DNA from: Aurantiochytrium sp. KH105
Taxonomy: Eukaryota; Sar; Bigyra; Thraustochytrida; Thraustochytriidae
DNA length: 64,000 bases
Direction: 5' to 3'
NCBI GenBank assembly: GCA_003116975.1
Contig: BGKB01000196.1
Location: 1-64,000, forward strand
Positions within the stretch are counted from its first letter, which is position 1. The number at the start of each line of letters is the position of its first letter. A model generated the notes under the pieces. The model did not search any database, had not been told where the DNA came from, and saw nothing but the letters and a program-made list of their open reading frames with translations. Shown here piece by piece: positions 10,797-20,720 of this stretch. A program made the position numbers and the translations under genes.

Positions 10797-12197
10797 CTAG
10801 ACCTGCGAGACGGCCTGATTGAGCGTTCCATAGTCCTTTTTACTGGCATCGGGCCCACCTGCTGCTTGTGACGAAGACGACGAGTCTCCGGTGAGCGTGC
10901 CGTTGTCTTCGATTTCATCAAAGGTTTTCGCGCCAATGTTACCCTCCTGGTCTTGAGACTGGTTCGCAAATCCACCATTCGTGCTCTGAGAGTCACTGCG
11001 CCGGGCTCCGTTCTTGGACGCCAAAGACCCCGTGGCAACCTCGTTCACGCGGCTCTCCGCGTTGAACATGGGAAGCGGAAGCCAGCCCTCCTGCGGCCAA
11101 GGCTGCTGAAGTGCTCGGTCCCGGCAGCACAAATGGCCCAGGACATTCCAGCACGACTGCTTCGGCCTGCGCAGCGGCTCGCCTCCAAGAAAGATGGACT
11201 GAAAGTACATGGGGTACACAAAGAGCATGGGCACCATACCAACGAGAAGACCAGCGATGCAGTCGGAAATGTGGTGCTTGTTGTTCGAGATGCGCGTTTC
11301 AACCACGTAGAGCACTGCAAAGATGAAGGCGCTCATGAAGGCGAAGGCAGGAAGCAACATGCGCTGCTGCACATTACGGCCATACACTTGCAGCTTGCCA
11401 GCCAGGTACAGCCAGTTGAACATGAAGACGCCCGAAATATTAATAACGTGACCGCTAGGGAAGCTCGTGAAACCCTGGTCAATCGTGTACGGAGAGTACT
11501 TGCCAACGCTTTGCAAACCCTGACACTCTGCCTGTTCCACCGTAATCAGGCGTCCCCAGAGCGCGCCGCATCGTTCCCAGAGAGGCTCCGAGGTGGCAGT
11601 GCAATTAAGAATCGTCCCCGGCGCGTAGCGCGGATCGACGAATCCGCATTGCACCGGGCAGCACGAGGCGTCGGGGCAGAGGTCCGGGTCAATGTAGTTA
11701 TCAATCGAAGTGCAGGTCCAGGTGACATCCCGCAGACAGGCGGGCGCGCAGCGCGCTACAATGTCGGGTCGGGGCCGGCTCACAGCTTCTTTGAGGGTAA
11801 AGTACGTGAAGTTGGAGATCATAAGCGCCGTGGCCAAGGTGCAAAAGATACTGTGTGCGTCCTCGAGCCAGTCCATTCCTCTGCGCAAGAAGAAGACGGC
11901 ATACATGAAGGCGCTCGGCACGACGCACATGATGAGAATCTCCTCAACAGTGAGCTGATCGTCGTAGAGTGGTCTTTGCACCTCGGGGTCTGCCATGTCA
12001 AAGACATTGAGCGTGTGCACGTTGAAGACAACCAGGGGCGACACCAGCATGTACAAGAGCACGATCAGGGCCACATAGTCGTAGAGAAATGAGGTTGTCC
12101 ACCATCCAAACGGACGGGTCACCTTGCCTGTTTTGTCGTCATAGCCTTCGTTCGAGACGCAGTCTAGCTTGCTGGCGGCTTTACGGATTCCCTCCAT
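10797..12197 (-). CDS. PAP2-family lipid phosphate phosphatase with a Cys-rich loop
   Basis: An integral membrane phosphatase of 466 residues that should dephosphorylate phosphatidate, diacylglycerol pyrophosphate or sphingoid-base 1-phosphate. All three PAP2 motifs are present: K136-x6-R143-P144 (KEAVSRPRPD), P247-S-G-H250 (FPSGH), and T301-R-x5-H308-x3-D312, with Thr where Ser is usual. About six hydrophobic segments flank them. The stretch between the RP and PSGH motifs is about 100 residues, against roughly 12-54 in the textbook motif. It contains ten cysteines (residues 150-225) and an NCT sequon, consistent with a disulfide-bonded non-cytosolic loop. The C-tail is hydrophilic, Ser-rich and ends near a YGTL motif. 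The exact substrate cannot be read from sequence. The convergent sphingosine kinase makes one plausible substrate. Confidence 0.88.
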   Translation of the reverse strand: MEGIRKAASKLDCVSNEGYDDKTGKVTRPFGWWTTSFLYDYVALIVLLYMLVSPLVVFNVHTLNVFDMADPEVQRPLYDDQLTVEEILIMCVVPSAFMYAVFFLRRGMDWLEDAHSIFCTLATALMISNFTYFTLKEAVSRPRPDIVARCAPACLRDVTWTCTSIDNYIDPDLCPDASCCPVQCGFVDPRYAPGTILNCTATSEPLWERCGALWGRLITVEQAECQGLQSVGKYSPYTIDQGFTSFPSGHVINISGVFMFNWLYLAGKLQVYGRNVQQRMLLPAFAFMSAFIFAVLYVVETRISNNKHHISDCIAGLLVGMVPMLFVYPMYFQSIFLGGEPLRRPKQSCWNVLGHLCCRDRALQQPWPQEGWLPLPMFNAESRVNEVATGSLASKNGARRSDSQSTNGGFANQSQDQEGNIGAKTFDEIEDNGTLTGDSSSSSQAAGGPDASKKDYGTLNQAVSQV

Positions 12198-12344
12198 GTT
12201 GGCTTCTTCTGCTTTCCCACCGCTCGCCGCTGCTCGCGTCGGCTCTAGACCCGTGCGCGAGGGCCGGCCGCGATCGGCCGCTCTTGGGTGGTCCGAGAAG
12301 AGATTCGATGGAGAAAGGACGCAGGGGGGTTGTCGTCCGCGGCG

Positions 12345-12376
<32 letters not shown>

Positions 12377-14271
12377 TGTGCTCGGAGCGAAGCGAGAGCG
12401 TCAGCGGCGCGCGACGCGCGTGTCTCTACCTAGTCTCGCCGCGAGAGCTCTCGCTGCCCCTCGCGTGGCTTCAGGCTTGGCTCGGCCTCGAGGAGTTCTT
12501 CGTTGCGGCGCGGACCTCTTCGAGATGGCGGGTCCCTCACTCGACCCCGACGCGGTCTCGTCTCGTCTCGACTCGTCTCGACTCCCTTTCGCCGCGCGCG
12601 CAGGTTGGCCCCGGAGCTCGCGTTGTATCGTCTGCTGCGCTCTGCCGGGCTCTGCGCAGGCCGCGGGTTGGGTCTGGTCTGCGCGGCTGGGTCCGCGGCC
12701 TTGGACTGCGAACGAGAGGTTGTCGAAGTGGACTCACACTTGACTTCTCGCGCCCCGACTCTCGCTCCAGCGCAGGCTCGCGCGGCCTCGCGTCGACCTC
12801 GGCCTGCCTCGTCTGCCCCGACCTCCTCTGCGAGATGCACGTGCGTCGGCTCCGCCTCGAGCTCGCGGCTGCAGGTCTGCTTGGCCTTCGGGTAAGTTGT
12901 TCGGGTTGGTCGTCGGGCTCGGCTTGGTTTTGCTTTTTGCCTCAGGCTGTTTGGTTTTACATAGACCAGACGAGACGAGGAATCAATCAATACCACGGAC
13001 GAGATTCTCGTCACCACCCTCGCTGCCGCGAGGACCCGCGGGAGGACGGAGTCCTGGCCGCCGCGCAGAAGCCCCGCTCAGAGCATACCAGACAAGTCCA
13101 GTCAGGTCTCGAGCACGATGGGCCGAGGTGCCGTGGCTTGCCCGGCTCGTGTCGCCTGCGGTGCCTGGCTGAGCCAGCGAAGGAGGAAGCGCTCGCCTCT
13201 CGCGGCGCGGACAGAGCGCTTTCTCTCGCCGCGGTACAACTAGAGACAATTGTCCCGAGCTCCCGAGCCGAGCCCTGACGTGCGAGAGAGAAGCGGCCTC
13301 CGCCACCGGCACGGTCAATCGATCAATCAGTCAATCAAGCAAGCAACCAAGCGAGCAAGCAAGCAATCCATCGACATCCCGATATCCATCACAATCCGCA
13401 GCTCGCAGTTACAGTGGCAGTTGGTTGCTTGCTTGCTTGCAAAAAGCTGGGTTTCCTTTTCTGCCTGCGACTGCGACTTGTTGCACGCAATGCAAGCGGC
13501 AGCGGCGCAGCTCAGCTCCGTCGAAAGAGCCGCCGAAATTCGTGATGGGACGCCTCGGCCAGTCGAAGCGCAGGCGCCGAGTCCGTGCGCTGAGCCGAGC
13601 CGGAGGGCTACAGCCACCGCCTCCTTGCTTCTTCCTGGCCTTGACTTGATCGATGCCAAGCATCCAGGGGGGGCGAGCTCTTCATGGCGCTGTCGTGGCA
13701 GGTTTAGCTACAGCGACCAACTCACTCCTCAACGCAAGGCGACACGAGGCGCTGTCGCTGTCGCGAGGCGACACGGAAGTGGCGCCAAATTAGCTAGCGC
13801 CCGGGTCGCTCGCGAGACCCGTGGGCACAGGCAGCCGCGGCCAGGAGAGGAAAGTATCGAGCGCTTCGGCAGGCGAGGAAGCGAGCGAGCGAGCCAGAGC
13901 GAGCGAGCAAGCCAGAGCGAACGAGCGAACGATCGAACGACAGAGTGAATCACAGGATGGAGGGAGGGAGGACGATGAGGAGGTTACGAGTAGCGTTATG
14001 CAAACTACGAGAAACGGCGAAATTTAGCGCGCAAAGAAGAAGAAGAGATGCACTTTTTTGCGCAAACTGCAGGGAGGATCTCGGAAGGCGCAGGCTCACT
14101 GTCAACAACGCACAGCGCGTGCGAGACCGGAGACCGTTCCCCCGCCGGTATACACTACATATACCTTTGCAACGTGTGCAGAAGCTCTATCATCAACCCG
14201 CCGTGCACAGCCGATCTTTTTTCTTTTCTTGCTCATGGGCAATGTCCGGCTGGGCGGTTCTCCTGGCCAGA
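12198..14271. other. GC-rich gap, no supported gene
   Basis: About 2 kb between the PAP2 start and the NHL-gene 3' end. It holds TGCC tandem units (12346-12375), CTCGT/GACTC-type short repeats (12560-12590), AAGC/CAAT-type repeats (13320-13370) and GAGC-type repeats (13875-13935). A GTAAGT at 12891 and a pyrimidine-rich TAG near 12963 could bound an intron of an unrecognised transcript. The frames here look like composition artefacts. Confidence 0.4.
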
Positions 14272-15972
14272 TCATCGCATGGGACGAAAAAATGGGTGGT
14301 GCGCCGCAATGACATCGGACGCCGAGGTCGGAGACACCGCGGGTCCCGGAGGATGGGGACGCTGGCGTGGTGGGAGGTAGTGCAAACGCGTTGAGGAAGG
14401 CGATGTCGAAGACGATAACGACGCAGGCGGCGATGGGGAAGAAGAGCTTGTTGCCCGCTGCCCACGTTGCTCTTGTGAGTTCTCCTTGCTTGCATTTGTT
14501 GCCGCAAGGTCAGCGCCAATCTTGGCGGTAGGTCGACCGCCATCCAAGCTCGCGCGCACGGTGAGCACCGCGCCACGCACGGCACAATGCAGAGCCCCGT
14601 TCCGTCCGACGGAGACCATGGCGCTCGCTGTGAAATCCTGACGTACAGTTCTTGAGGTCCCGCTGACCACGTCAATTTGACGTAATCCACTTGCGTCTGC
14701 TACGAGCAGGCTGCGACTCTCATTGTGCCACACCATTGCAGTCGGCGAGCTCAGACCGCCACAGACGGTGGATACGCGCTCGCTGCGTAGACAAATGCAG
14801 CGGACGCGGCCGCCCCCGCGCTCCAAGACGTAGATCTTGTGCGACCCGGCGAGACTCAAAACTTGGCAGGGTGCTTCAAAGGCCGCCTGAGACAACGGCC
14901 CATCGCGGTGCCCAGTGTCCATGCGCCCGCTCGACGCGTCGCGGCGCCCGCCCACGAGCGTCACGACTTGACCTTGTTCCACATCGATGAAGCGAATCGC
15001 GTGGTTTCCTTCGTCCGCGACCAAGACGTTCTTGCCATCGGGCGCCAAACCAAGCCCAGAGGGTTTGTTAAAGTGCGCAGTACCGAGCGGCCCGTCGCGA
15101 AGACCGCGTTTTTCTGCGCCTGCCCATGCACAAACACGCACGGCGCCGCCCTCGCGAATCTCCACCCGACGTAAACAATGCGCGCGGGAATCGCTCACAA
15201 AAAACATGGCCGTGTTGCCATGTGCTGCACCCCGTGCGGCATCGGACGCTGAACATAGTCCTGCAAATTCGTGTCCGGGTTTGGCCGTCTCCAACACTAC
15301 AGTCTTGCCACCTCGCGCTTGCCCCGAGGACGCGAGGGCCACCAATACGAGACCAACACGACAAGCGACGGCCACAGCGCCTCCGCAGTGCAAAAGGGCA
15401 CGCACGCCCGGAAGGTCCTCTTGCGTTTGTACAGTCACGTCTTTGTGAAGATAAATTCTCGGTGCACGTCCTCGCGGGGATCTCGACGCTGTCGACGAAG
15501 ATGACGTCGAGCTTGGTGAACGCCCTGGCAATGAAGAACGTGATGGTGTTATGTTTGAGCGTGGCCGAGGCTGTCGATTGCCTCGCGCTACGGGGGTCCT
15601 CGCGTCGTTCTTTGGTGTTGACCCAGAACGCGCCTGGACCTGTAGATCGCCTCGCGCTGCTGGCGTTCTTGCGCTTTTGCGTCTTGTTGGGACGCTCTCA
15701 TTTGGTCGCGACCGCGAGCTTGACGTAGAAGAACCAACAGTCTCTCCTTGTAGCTTGCGTGGCTCGATCCCGTTGTTTTCTCGCCCGTAGCACGCCTGCT
15801 GCCGTTGTTGCGGCTTCTGCTTCTGCTGCAGGGGCCTCTGTTCGTCCTCGTTCGCGCGCAGGGTCTCGAGCTCCTGCATCTTGGCCTGGAGGAGTCCCAT
15901 CGTGTGCTCCAGTTCGCCGAGCACTTTGCGCCTGTCGCGCGGCGCGAGGGGGCGGCGGCCCGTCTGCTCCAT
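14272..15972 (-). CDS. NHL-repeat beta-propeller protein with a disordered basic N-terminus
   Basis: A 566-residue protein. Residues about 10-45 could form a coiled coil (GELEHTMGLLQAKMQELETL). Residues 60-180 are basic, Ser/Arg/Pro-rich and contain an imperfect internal repeat of the form ARTPxARG. The rest resembles an NHL propeller. The clearest blade reads DGPLGTAHFNKPSGLGLAPD, followed by a VADEGNHAIRFID strand and VVTLVGG. A second blade starts DGPLSQAAFEAPCQVLSLAG, and further blades are weaker. NHL propellers usually bind proteins or RNA, and no catalytic residues can be assigned. The C-terminus is a Ser/Pro-rich tail. The nearest upstream gene on the same strand is the PDK-type kinase, with a duplicated spacer between them. 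Confidence 0.7.
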   Translation of the reverse strand: MEQTGRRPLAPRDRRKVLGELEHTMGLLQAKMQELETLRANEDEQRPLQQKQKPQQRQQACYGRENNGIEPRKLQGETVGSSTSSSRSRPNESVPTRRKSARTPAARGDLQVQARSGSTPKNDARTPVARGNRQPRPRSNITPSRSSLPGRSPSSTSSSSTASRSPRGRAPRIYLHKDVTVQTQEDLPGVRALLHCGGAVAVACRVGLVLVALASSGQARGGKTVVLETAKPGHEFAGLCSASDAARGAAHGNTAMFFVSDSRAHCLRRVEIREGGAVRVCAWAGAEKRGLRDGPLGTAHFNKPSGLGLAPDGKNVLVADEGNHAIRFIDVEQGQVVTLVGGRRDASSGRMDTGHRDGPLSQAAFEAPCQVLSLAGSHKIYVLERGGGRVRCICLRSERVSTVCGGLSSPTAMVWHNESRSLLVADASGLRQIDVVSGTSRTVRQDFTASAMVSVGRNGALHCAVRGAVLTVRASLDGGRPTAKIGADLAATNASKENSQEQRGQRATSSSSPSPPASLSSSTSPSSTRLHYLPPRQRPHPPGPAVSPTSASDVIAAHHPFFRPMR

Positions 15973-16469
15973 CGTTGCGCGCGGGCGTACGACGCGCTGG
16001 TGGGTCGCGCTCCTTCTCGCTGCGCCTTTTGAAAATGTTGAACCTGCGCGCGCTCACGTGCAAGACAAGCCGTTGCACCTACCTCCCAGTCAGTCGACTG
16101 GCCTTCACATCCTGGTCCTGGAAAAAGGGTCGGGATGCCTTGGGGCTTGCACGGACTGAAAGATTTGTTGCAAGAAAGCTTGACCCTTGGGAGCACAGCA
16201 TAGTTGTCGTTGTTGTTGTAGTTGTGCAGAATGACTGGCAGTCACATCCTGGACCTGTAAAAAGGGCGGGATGCCGTGGGCTTGCACGGACTGAAAAATC
16301 GTAGCAAGAAAGCTTGACCCGTGGGAGCATAGCGTAGCATAGCATAGTTGCTGTTGTTGTAGCTGTGCAGAACTCAAATGAGGAGAATAGAAAAGGATAC
16401 GAAGAGGGCAAAGAATAGGAATAGGCGGTGAATTACATCTCATCAATCAAATAGGGTCGGCCACCTTAC
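15973..16469. other. Spacer with a tandem duplication
   Basis: Between the start of the NHL gene and the end of the kinase gene, both on the minus strand. Most of it is an imperfect two-copy direct repeat (16096-16374, listed separately). Confidence 0.7.
16096..16374. repeat. Two-copy imperfect tandem repeat, unit about 137 bp
   Basis: Copy 1 starts at 16096 and copy 2 at 16233. Both share blocks such as CACATCCTG, GGGATGCC, CTTGCACGGACTGAAA, CAAGAAAGCTTGACCC and a GTTGTTGTAG...TGTGCAGAA tail. The copies differ by substitutions and small indels, so the duplication is not very recent. Confidence 0.85.
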
Positions 16470-17873
16470 CTACTCCGGCAAGGTCTCGACGGCAGCGGAC
16501 TCGAGGCGGTTAATGTAAATGTAAGCATCCGTGCCCCAGCCCTCCGTGGACATGATCTTGAGGTCGCCGCCAAAGTAGCGCGCAAAGACTCGGGAAATGG
16601 GCAGACCGTAGCCCATGCCCACAAAATTGGACCGGAAGGTGATGGGTTCCTCGTCCTCATCGACCGTGGCCGAAGCGTCGATGTTGGCTTCGTCACTATC
16701 CACCGGAGCTTCATTTGCCTCTTCCGAGCTTCGAACGTCCTCGTCCGGAATGGTCGTGTATTCGTAACTCCAAATTTTGGCCATCTCGCTACGTGGAATG
16801 CCGCCGCCCTCATCCGAAACCTTGATCACCACATCCTCGCGGCCGCCCGAGATGGCCACCAACACTGGAGGCAGCCCGTCCGGACCAAGATGGTGATCTG
16901 CGCTCAGACGCAGACGCTTGCGGCGTGCGGCGCCTGCTGCTCCACGATGCTGTTCAATCACTGCGCGCACCGAGTTCTTGAGCAGCTCGAAAAGCATGTG
17001 GTGCAAGTGCGATTCCACATAGGTGAACTTGAAGTCGAGGTGACCCTTGACCTGGATCTCAGGACAGACGCCAAATCGCTGCAGGCAGAGCGCGCGCGTA
17101 TTCTCGGCTGCCTCGCGCGCGACCTCGGCGACGCAAAGTCCGCGCTTGATCTTGGACCGCCCAGCGATGCCACACTGCTGGCCAATGAGCATGCGCACCG
17201 AAAGACGCGCAGTGAAGAGATCATCGAGTTGAGCGTCGAGCATCTTGATCGTGGACGCCGACACCGGAGGCGGGCCGCGCTTGAACTGGCGCAAACCGCG
17301 CGCGATCGAGGGCAAGGTCGCGGCGTCACGCATGTAAAATTCCTGACACAGGTGGTTAAAGTTCTTCTCGCGCTCCTCCGTGTTGGGAGCCGGCATGGCC
17401 GCGAGGTCCTGGAAAAATGTGTAGTACAGCATCGTCACACGCTGCACAGGCTTGGTCTCGAGCAGTTTGGGCGGCAGCTCTGACATTTCGTTGAAGCGCT
17501 TCGCCACACGGACGAGCAGCTCATTCTGCAAGGCCGACGCCAGCTTTTGTCGCTGCTTTGAGTTGCTCAGGAGCAGCATTTGCTGGATTGTCACGGGTGT
17601 GATCTGCTGCTTCGCGTAGTGCTCCAGCGAGTAGTCCCGGCTGCCGCGCCGGATCAGAGAGGTCTTGGCACCCGAGATGGAGAGCGTCCGTGCGCCCGCC
17701 ATCTCGACGCGCGCCCCAGGCTCTGCGCGCCGCTCCAGGGGGAGGCCGACGGGCGCCATGCCCGCGCCCAGCGCACGCGCGCTGCACGCAGCGGCGCTGC
17801 CGCGCACGGCTCGCCTCCGCACGACCCCGCCCAACCGCATCCTGCAAGTTGGCTTCGCTCGCCGTCGATGCAA
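16470..17873 (-). CDS. Mitochondrial pyruvate / branched-chain dehydrogenase kinase
   Basis: A GHKL-fold protein kinase of 467 residues that should phosphorylate and inactivate a mitochondrial 2-oxoacid dehydrogenase E1. The first 60 or so residues are Arg/Ala-rich and acid-poor, like a mitochondrial presequence. The N-terminal helical domain includes ITPVTIQQMLLLSNS and ARLSVRMLIGQQ. The ATP-binding N-box reads ELLKNSVRAVIEQH, the G1 box DEGGGIP, and the G2 and C-terminal block GMGYGLPISRVFARYFGGDL, then GWGTDAYIYINRL. An acidic insert of about 40 residues sits in the ATP lid, before GMGYG. The C-terminal block is closer to PDK, while the N-terminal domain is reminiscent of BCKDK, so the substrate is left open. 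The family assignment is firm. Confidence 0.9.
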   Translation of the reverse strand: MHRRRAKPTCRMRLGGVVRRRAVRGSAAACSARALGAGMAPVGLPLERRAEPGARVEMAGARTLSISGAKTSLIRRGSRDYSLEHYAKQQITPVTIQQMLLLSNSKQRQKLASALQNELLVRVAKRFNEMSELPPKLLETKPVQRVTMLYYTFFQDLAAMPAPNTEEREKNFNHLCQEFYMRDAATLPSIARGLRQFKRGPPPVSASTIKMLDAQLDDLFTARLSVRMLIGQQCGIAGRSKIKRGLCVAEVAREAAENTRALCLQRFGVCPEIQVKGHLDFKFTYVESHLHHMLFELLKNSVRAVIEQHRGAAGAARRKRLRLSADHHLGPDGLPPVLVAISGGREDVVIKVSDEGGGIPRSEMAKIWSYEYTTIPDEDVRSSEEANEAPVDSDEANIDASATVDEDEEPITFRSNFVGMGYGLPISRVFARYFGGDLKIMSTEGWGTDAYIYINRLESAAVETLPE

Positions 17874-18491
17874 TGATGTTGCTTTGCCTTTCTCCCTCTC
17901 TCCCTCTCTCTCTTGCTGTGCGCTTAACTAACTCCTAACAAGGCCTAGGCCGCCCCGGCCGCCCCTACTTACTACCCACTTTGGTTTTCTTTCATTTTTT
18001 CTTGGACTTCTTTTCGAGCTGTCGGCTGCGGCCGCTCTGCGCTCGGCTTGGAGACTACGAGTTCTTGCCTGTCGCAAAAAACTTTTGCATCTTGGCCGAC
18101 GGGTAGGCGCAGCGGATACGTGCCATGCGGAAACAACGAGGTTCATTTTCCCCTTTTTGGTGTGTTTTAGAATTTATGCTGCAATGCATCGCGCCACGAA
18201 CGTTCCTTCCTTGGCATAGGCCTAGTGATGATTTCTGCCGAAAAGGGGAAGATTTTGGCTTGCAGCAATCAGGTTTGGTGAGCCCGCCATAAATTGTTGC
18301 AGCTAGGGAGATGATTTGACGAAAGTTTCGATCACGGCGACCTCCAAAACAGCTCAAAAGAAGAAGAGGACATTCACAAAAGACCTCAATAAGAGCAAGG
18401 TGAAGTGAGGGAAAAAAGGACGGAATGCTTCAATTCATCATCATCATAGTTGTGTGTTTTTGTTTGTGTTTGTGTTTGAGAAATTCTAAGT
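17874..18491. other. Intergenic, no gene seen
   Basis: Upstream of the kinase gene and downstream of the FAM13-like gene, both on the minus strand. Includes CTCTCT-type pyrimidine tracts around 17895-17920 that would lie in the kinase 5' UTR. No convincing frame. Confidence 0.4.
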
Positions 18492-20720
18492 CTAGCCGCG
18501 GGCAAGCGGGGAGTTCTGCACGAAACGCGGAGATCGTGATGGAGATGCCGTTTGACCAACCTGAAGTGAAGCCAGCGTCTCCTTGAGCTCCTTGTAACGG
18601 CGATACTCGCGTTCGAGTCCTTTGATATCTGCGGCGCATCGAATTTTGCGCTTGTTATCAATCTCAAACTTGCGCTCAAATTCGCGAAGTTGCGTTTGAA
18701 GCGCCCGTTTCTCACCCAATAAGGTCTCGATCGAACGCGGCTGGCCTCCTCGCTGCGGACCGCCGTCATGACTATGAGCGTCCATGGAACCCTCGGATCC
18801 AGACCGGCTTCGCAAGCTGCTTGCCTCACTGAATTTGTCATCACCATTGCCCATTCCGAGCTCGTTGATGCGTCGTTTCAACGCGTTGTACTCTTCATAC
18901 AGATGCCGAATAGGCTCCTTATCGAGACGAACTGGTTTTCGTCCATGTACACGAAAAAAGTCCTCATCAAAGCGTTTCAATCTGGCTTTGAGAGCGCGTT
19001 TGTCGCCTTCAAGGCGAGCGCGCAGTGCTCCCGGTGTCACGGTTTCGCGTTCCTCCGCGTCTCGTTCTTCGTCATCGTCTGCACTCCTGCCAGAACCTTC
19101 GCTTTTCGCACGGCCCCGTACCCCATTTCGTGCATTGCGCTCTTCGATGCTTTCGTTGGCATGATTGCGCTGCTTCTCTTCATCTTGGTTGCGATTGTTG
19201 CCCCGACCGCTCGATGCGGGCTCTACTGTCGGTGTGGTTGACTCTACAAAAGAAGCGGCTGATGTCGCGGCAGAGGCCGCAGCTGCTTTTTCAAAGGCTC
19301 GCTCCAAACGGCCTTCCACCAACTTTTGACTCGAGTTTTTCGATGTCATGCGCTGGTTCGCATGCTCAAGGCGACCCTCAGACGCAGACTTGGAGATAAT
19401 AGGATCTGGAAGGCGTGATGGCACGCTCTCGGCGCGGTCAAGTGCGTCCGGGTCACGCCGCGAAGGGCCATTTTCAGTGACGCCTTGCTCGCTCTGAGGC
19501 TGCGACATGGCGAGATGGGCAGCCTTGCCCGAGTTCCGTTTCTTTAGCTCAAACGTCGATTCAGGAGAGCCGAGCTTGACGATCGACTTTGAAGCCAAAG
19601 GAACAGGACTCGCCATCGAGGCTGCTGGCACTCTGACGAAGCGCATCCACGAGGTCTCGCCGAGACAGAGCCTATGGACCGTTTCGTCGATGAGCTTGTT
19701 CGCCTGCTCCAAGTTGATGTGCGAGCTCTCGTCGCGCACTGAGATGGCCAGCTTTGGCTGCTCCGGGGCCGGAAAAATCTTTTCGTCGACGGTGACAATG
19801 CTAAGAGGACGGCGCGAAGCAGCCTGAGCCTCAGTGGCAACAGCTTCGAGCGTCTTACTTACACTTCCTTTGCGCTCGCCGCGAGACCCAGTCGAGGGCG
19901 ACAAGGAGCCTGCCGGTCCTGCAGCAGCCTTGCGCTTGTTCTGCTGCAAACCGGGCGACGATGTCAGCAAAGGTGCGGGACTTTCGGTACTTGTTTTCAG
20001 AGTGTCAGCTTTTGCCGGGTCCAGAGGCGCCTCGTCTGAAGTCCACGCATCATCGAGATCATCAAGGTGGTCAAGCAAAGCGCTCATAATGTGTCTGGCG
20101 AGGCCCAACTCGCGGCGATGGCGGATCGACATAAAGGTCGTGTCTCTTGGTTTGGCCAAGATAGGGCCTACAGATGACATGGCCTCGAGAGACGTAAGCT
20201 TTGGGGCCTTTTGCATCGCGACTGCGACAAAATGCAAAACGCGATGCAGATTGTGTCGATTGTCTACCGCCAGGCGCATGACGAGATCGCGGAGGTCTGC
20301 CAATGTAAGCGCTTCACGCACAGCATCGGCGTAGGCATCCGTATATGCATCTTCGAGGTCTTCCAACGGCTCGAGGTCGAGAGCGAGAACCGTCATGCGT
20401 TGGAAGACGTCGAACGGGAACAGAGGCAGCTGTCGGCGTCGGAGATGCAGCCACAGCACTCCTGCGGCGAATGCAGGTTCGAGGACGCGCGGCAAGCCGC
20501 GCGTCGCGTCGTTTTTGCCTTCATCGGCATTCCTATCGTCGCGGGAATACAGCAGGTCAGACAAGAGCTCCGCGACCTCGGTGACGGGGACCTGCGGCGC
20601 CAAAAGGTCGGATGCGGGCGCCTTGGCCGGCATCTCGATCCGCGCAAGACATGCCTCCACCACAAAGCTGGTCTCTGCCTCCACGGCGGCAGCGTCCACC
20701 CTGAAGGGCGACCGCGCCAT
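18492..20720 (-). CDS. FAM13-like protein with a degenerate RhoGAP region
   Basis: A 742-residue protein. Its N-terminal 200 residues have the outline of a RhoGAP domain. FVVEACLARIE matches the first helix, VLWLHLRRRQLPLFPFDVFQ matches the LkxyLReLPePLiP block, and DNRHNLHRVLHFVAVAMQKA with SVGPILAKP matches the final NrxTLxxLxxFL...FgPxLl block. The usual arginine-finger segment (GIFRxSG) is not there, so GAP activity is doubtful. A long Ser/Pro/Glu-rich middle follows. The C-terminal third has two copies of the FAM13 signature, GDKRALKARLKRFDEDFFRV...YEEYNALKRRI and GEKRALQTQLREFERKF...REYRRYKELKETL. This combination is that of animal FAM13A/B, whose biology is poorly defined. The Arg finger could instead be encoded by an unseen upstream exon. 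Confidence 0.65.
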   Translation of the reverse strand: MARSPFRVDAAAVEAETSFVVEACLARIEMPAKAPASDLLAPQVPVTEVAELLSDLLYSRDDRNADEGKNDATRGLPRVLEPAFAAGVLWLHLRRRQLPLFPFDVFQRMTVLALDLEPLEDLEDAYTDAYADAVREALTLADLRDLVMRLAVDNRHNLHRVLHFVAVAMQKAPKLTSLEAMSSVGPILAKPRDTTFMSIRHRRELGLARHIMSALLDHLDDLDDAWTSDEAPLDPAKADTLKTSTESPAPLLTSSPGLQQNKRKAAAGPAGSLSPSTGSRGERKGSVSKTLEAVATEAQAASRRPLSIVTVDEKIFPAPEQPKLAISVRDESSHINLEQANKLIDETVHRLCLGETSWMRFVRVPAASMASPVPLASKSIVKLGSPESTFELKKRNSGKAAHLAMSQPQSEQGVTENGPSRRDPDALDRAESVPSRLPDPIISKSASEGRLEHANQRMTSKNSSQKLVEGRLERAFEKAAAASAATSAASFVESTTPTVEPASSGRGNNRNQDEEKQRNHANESIEERNARNGVRGRAKSEGSGRSADDDEERDAEERETVTPGALRARLEGDKRALKARLKRFDEDFFRVHGRKPVRLDKEPIRHLYEEYNALKRRINELGMGNGDDKFSEASSLRSRSGSEGSMDAHSHDGGPQRGGQPRSIETLLGEKRALQTQLREFERKFEIDNKRKIRCAADIKGLEREYRRYKELKETLASLQVGQTASPSRSPRFVQNSPLARG

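Noticed and set aside
10953-12092. 379-codon plus-strand frame opposite the PAP2 phosphatase
   Set aside because: Antisense shadow of a well-supported membrane protein; no recognisable content.
14193-14690. 165-codon minus-strand frame overlapping the end of the NHL gene
   Set aside because: It is an out-of-phase shadow of the NHL-protein tail.
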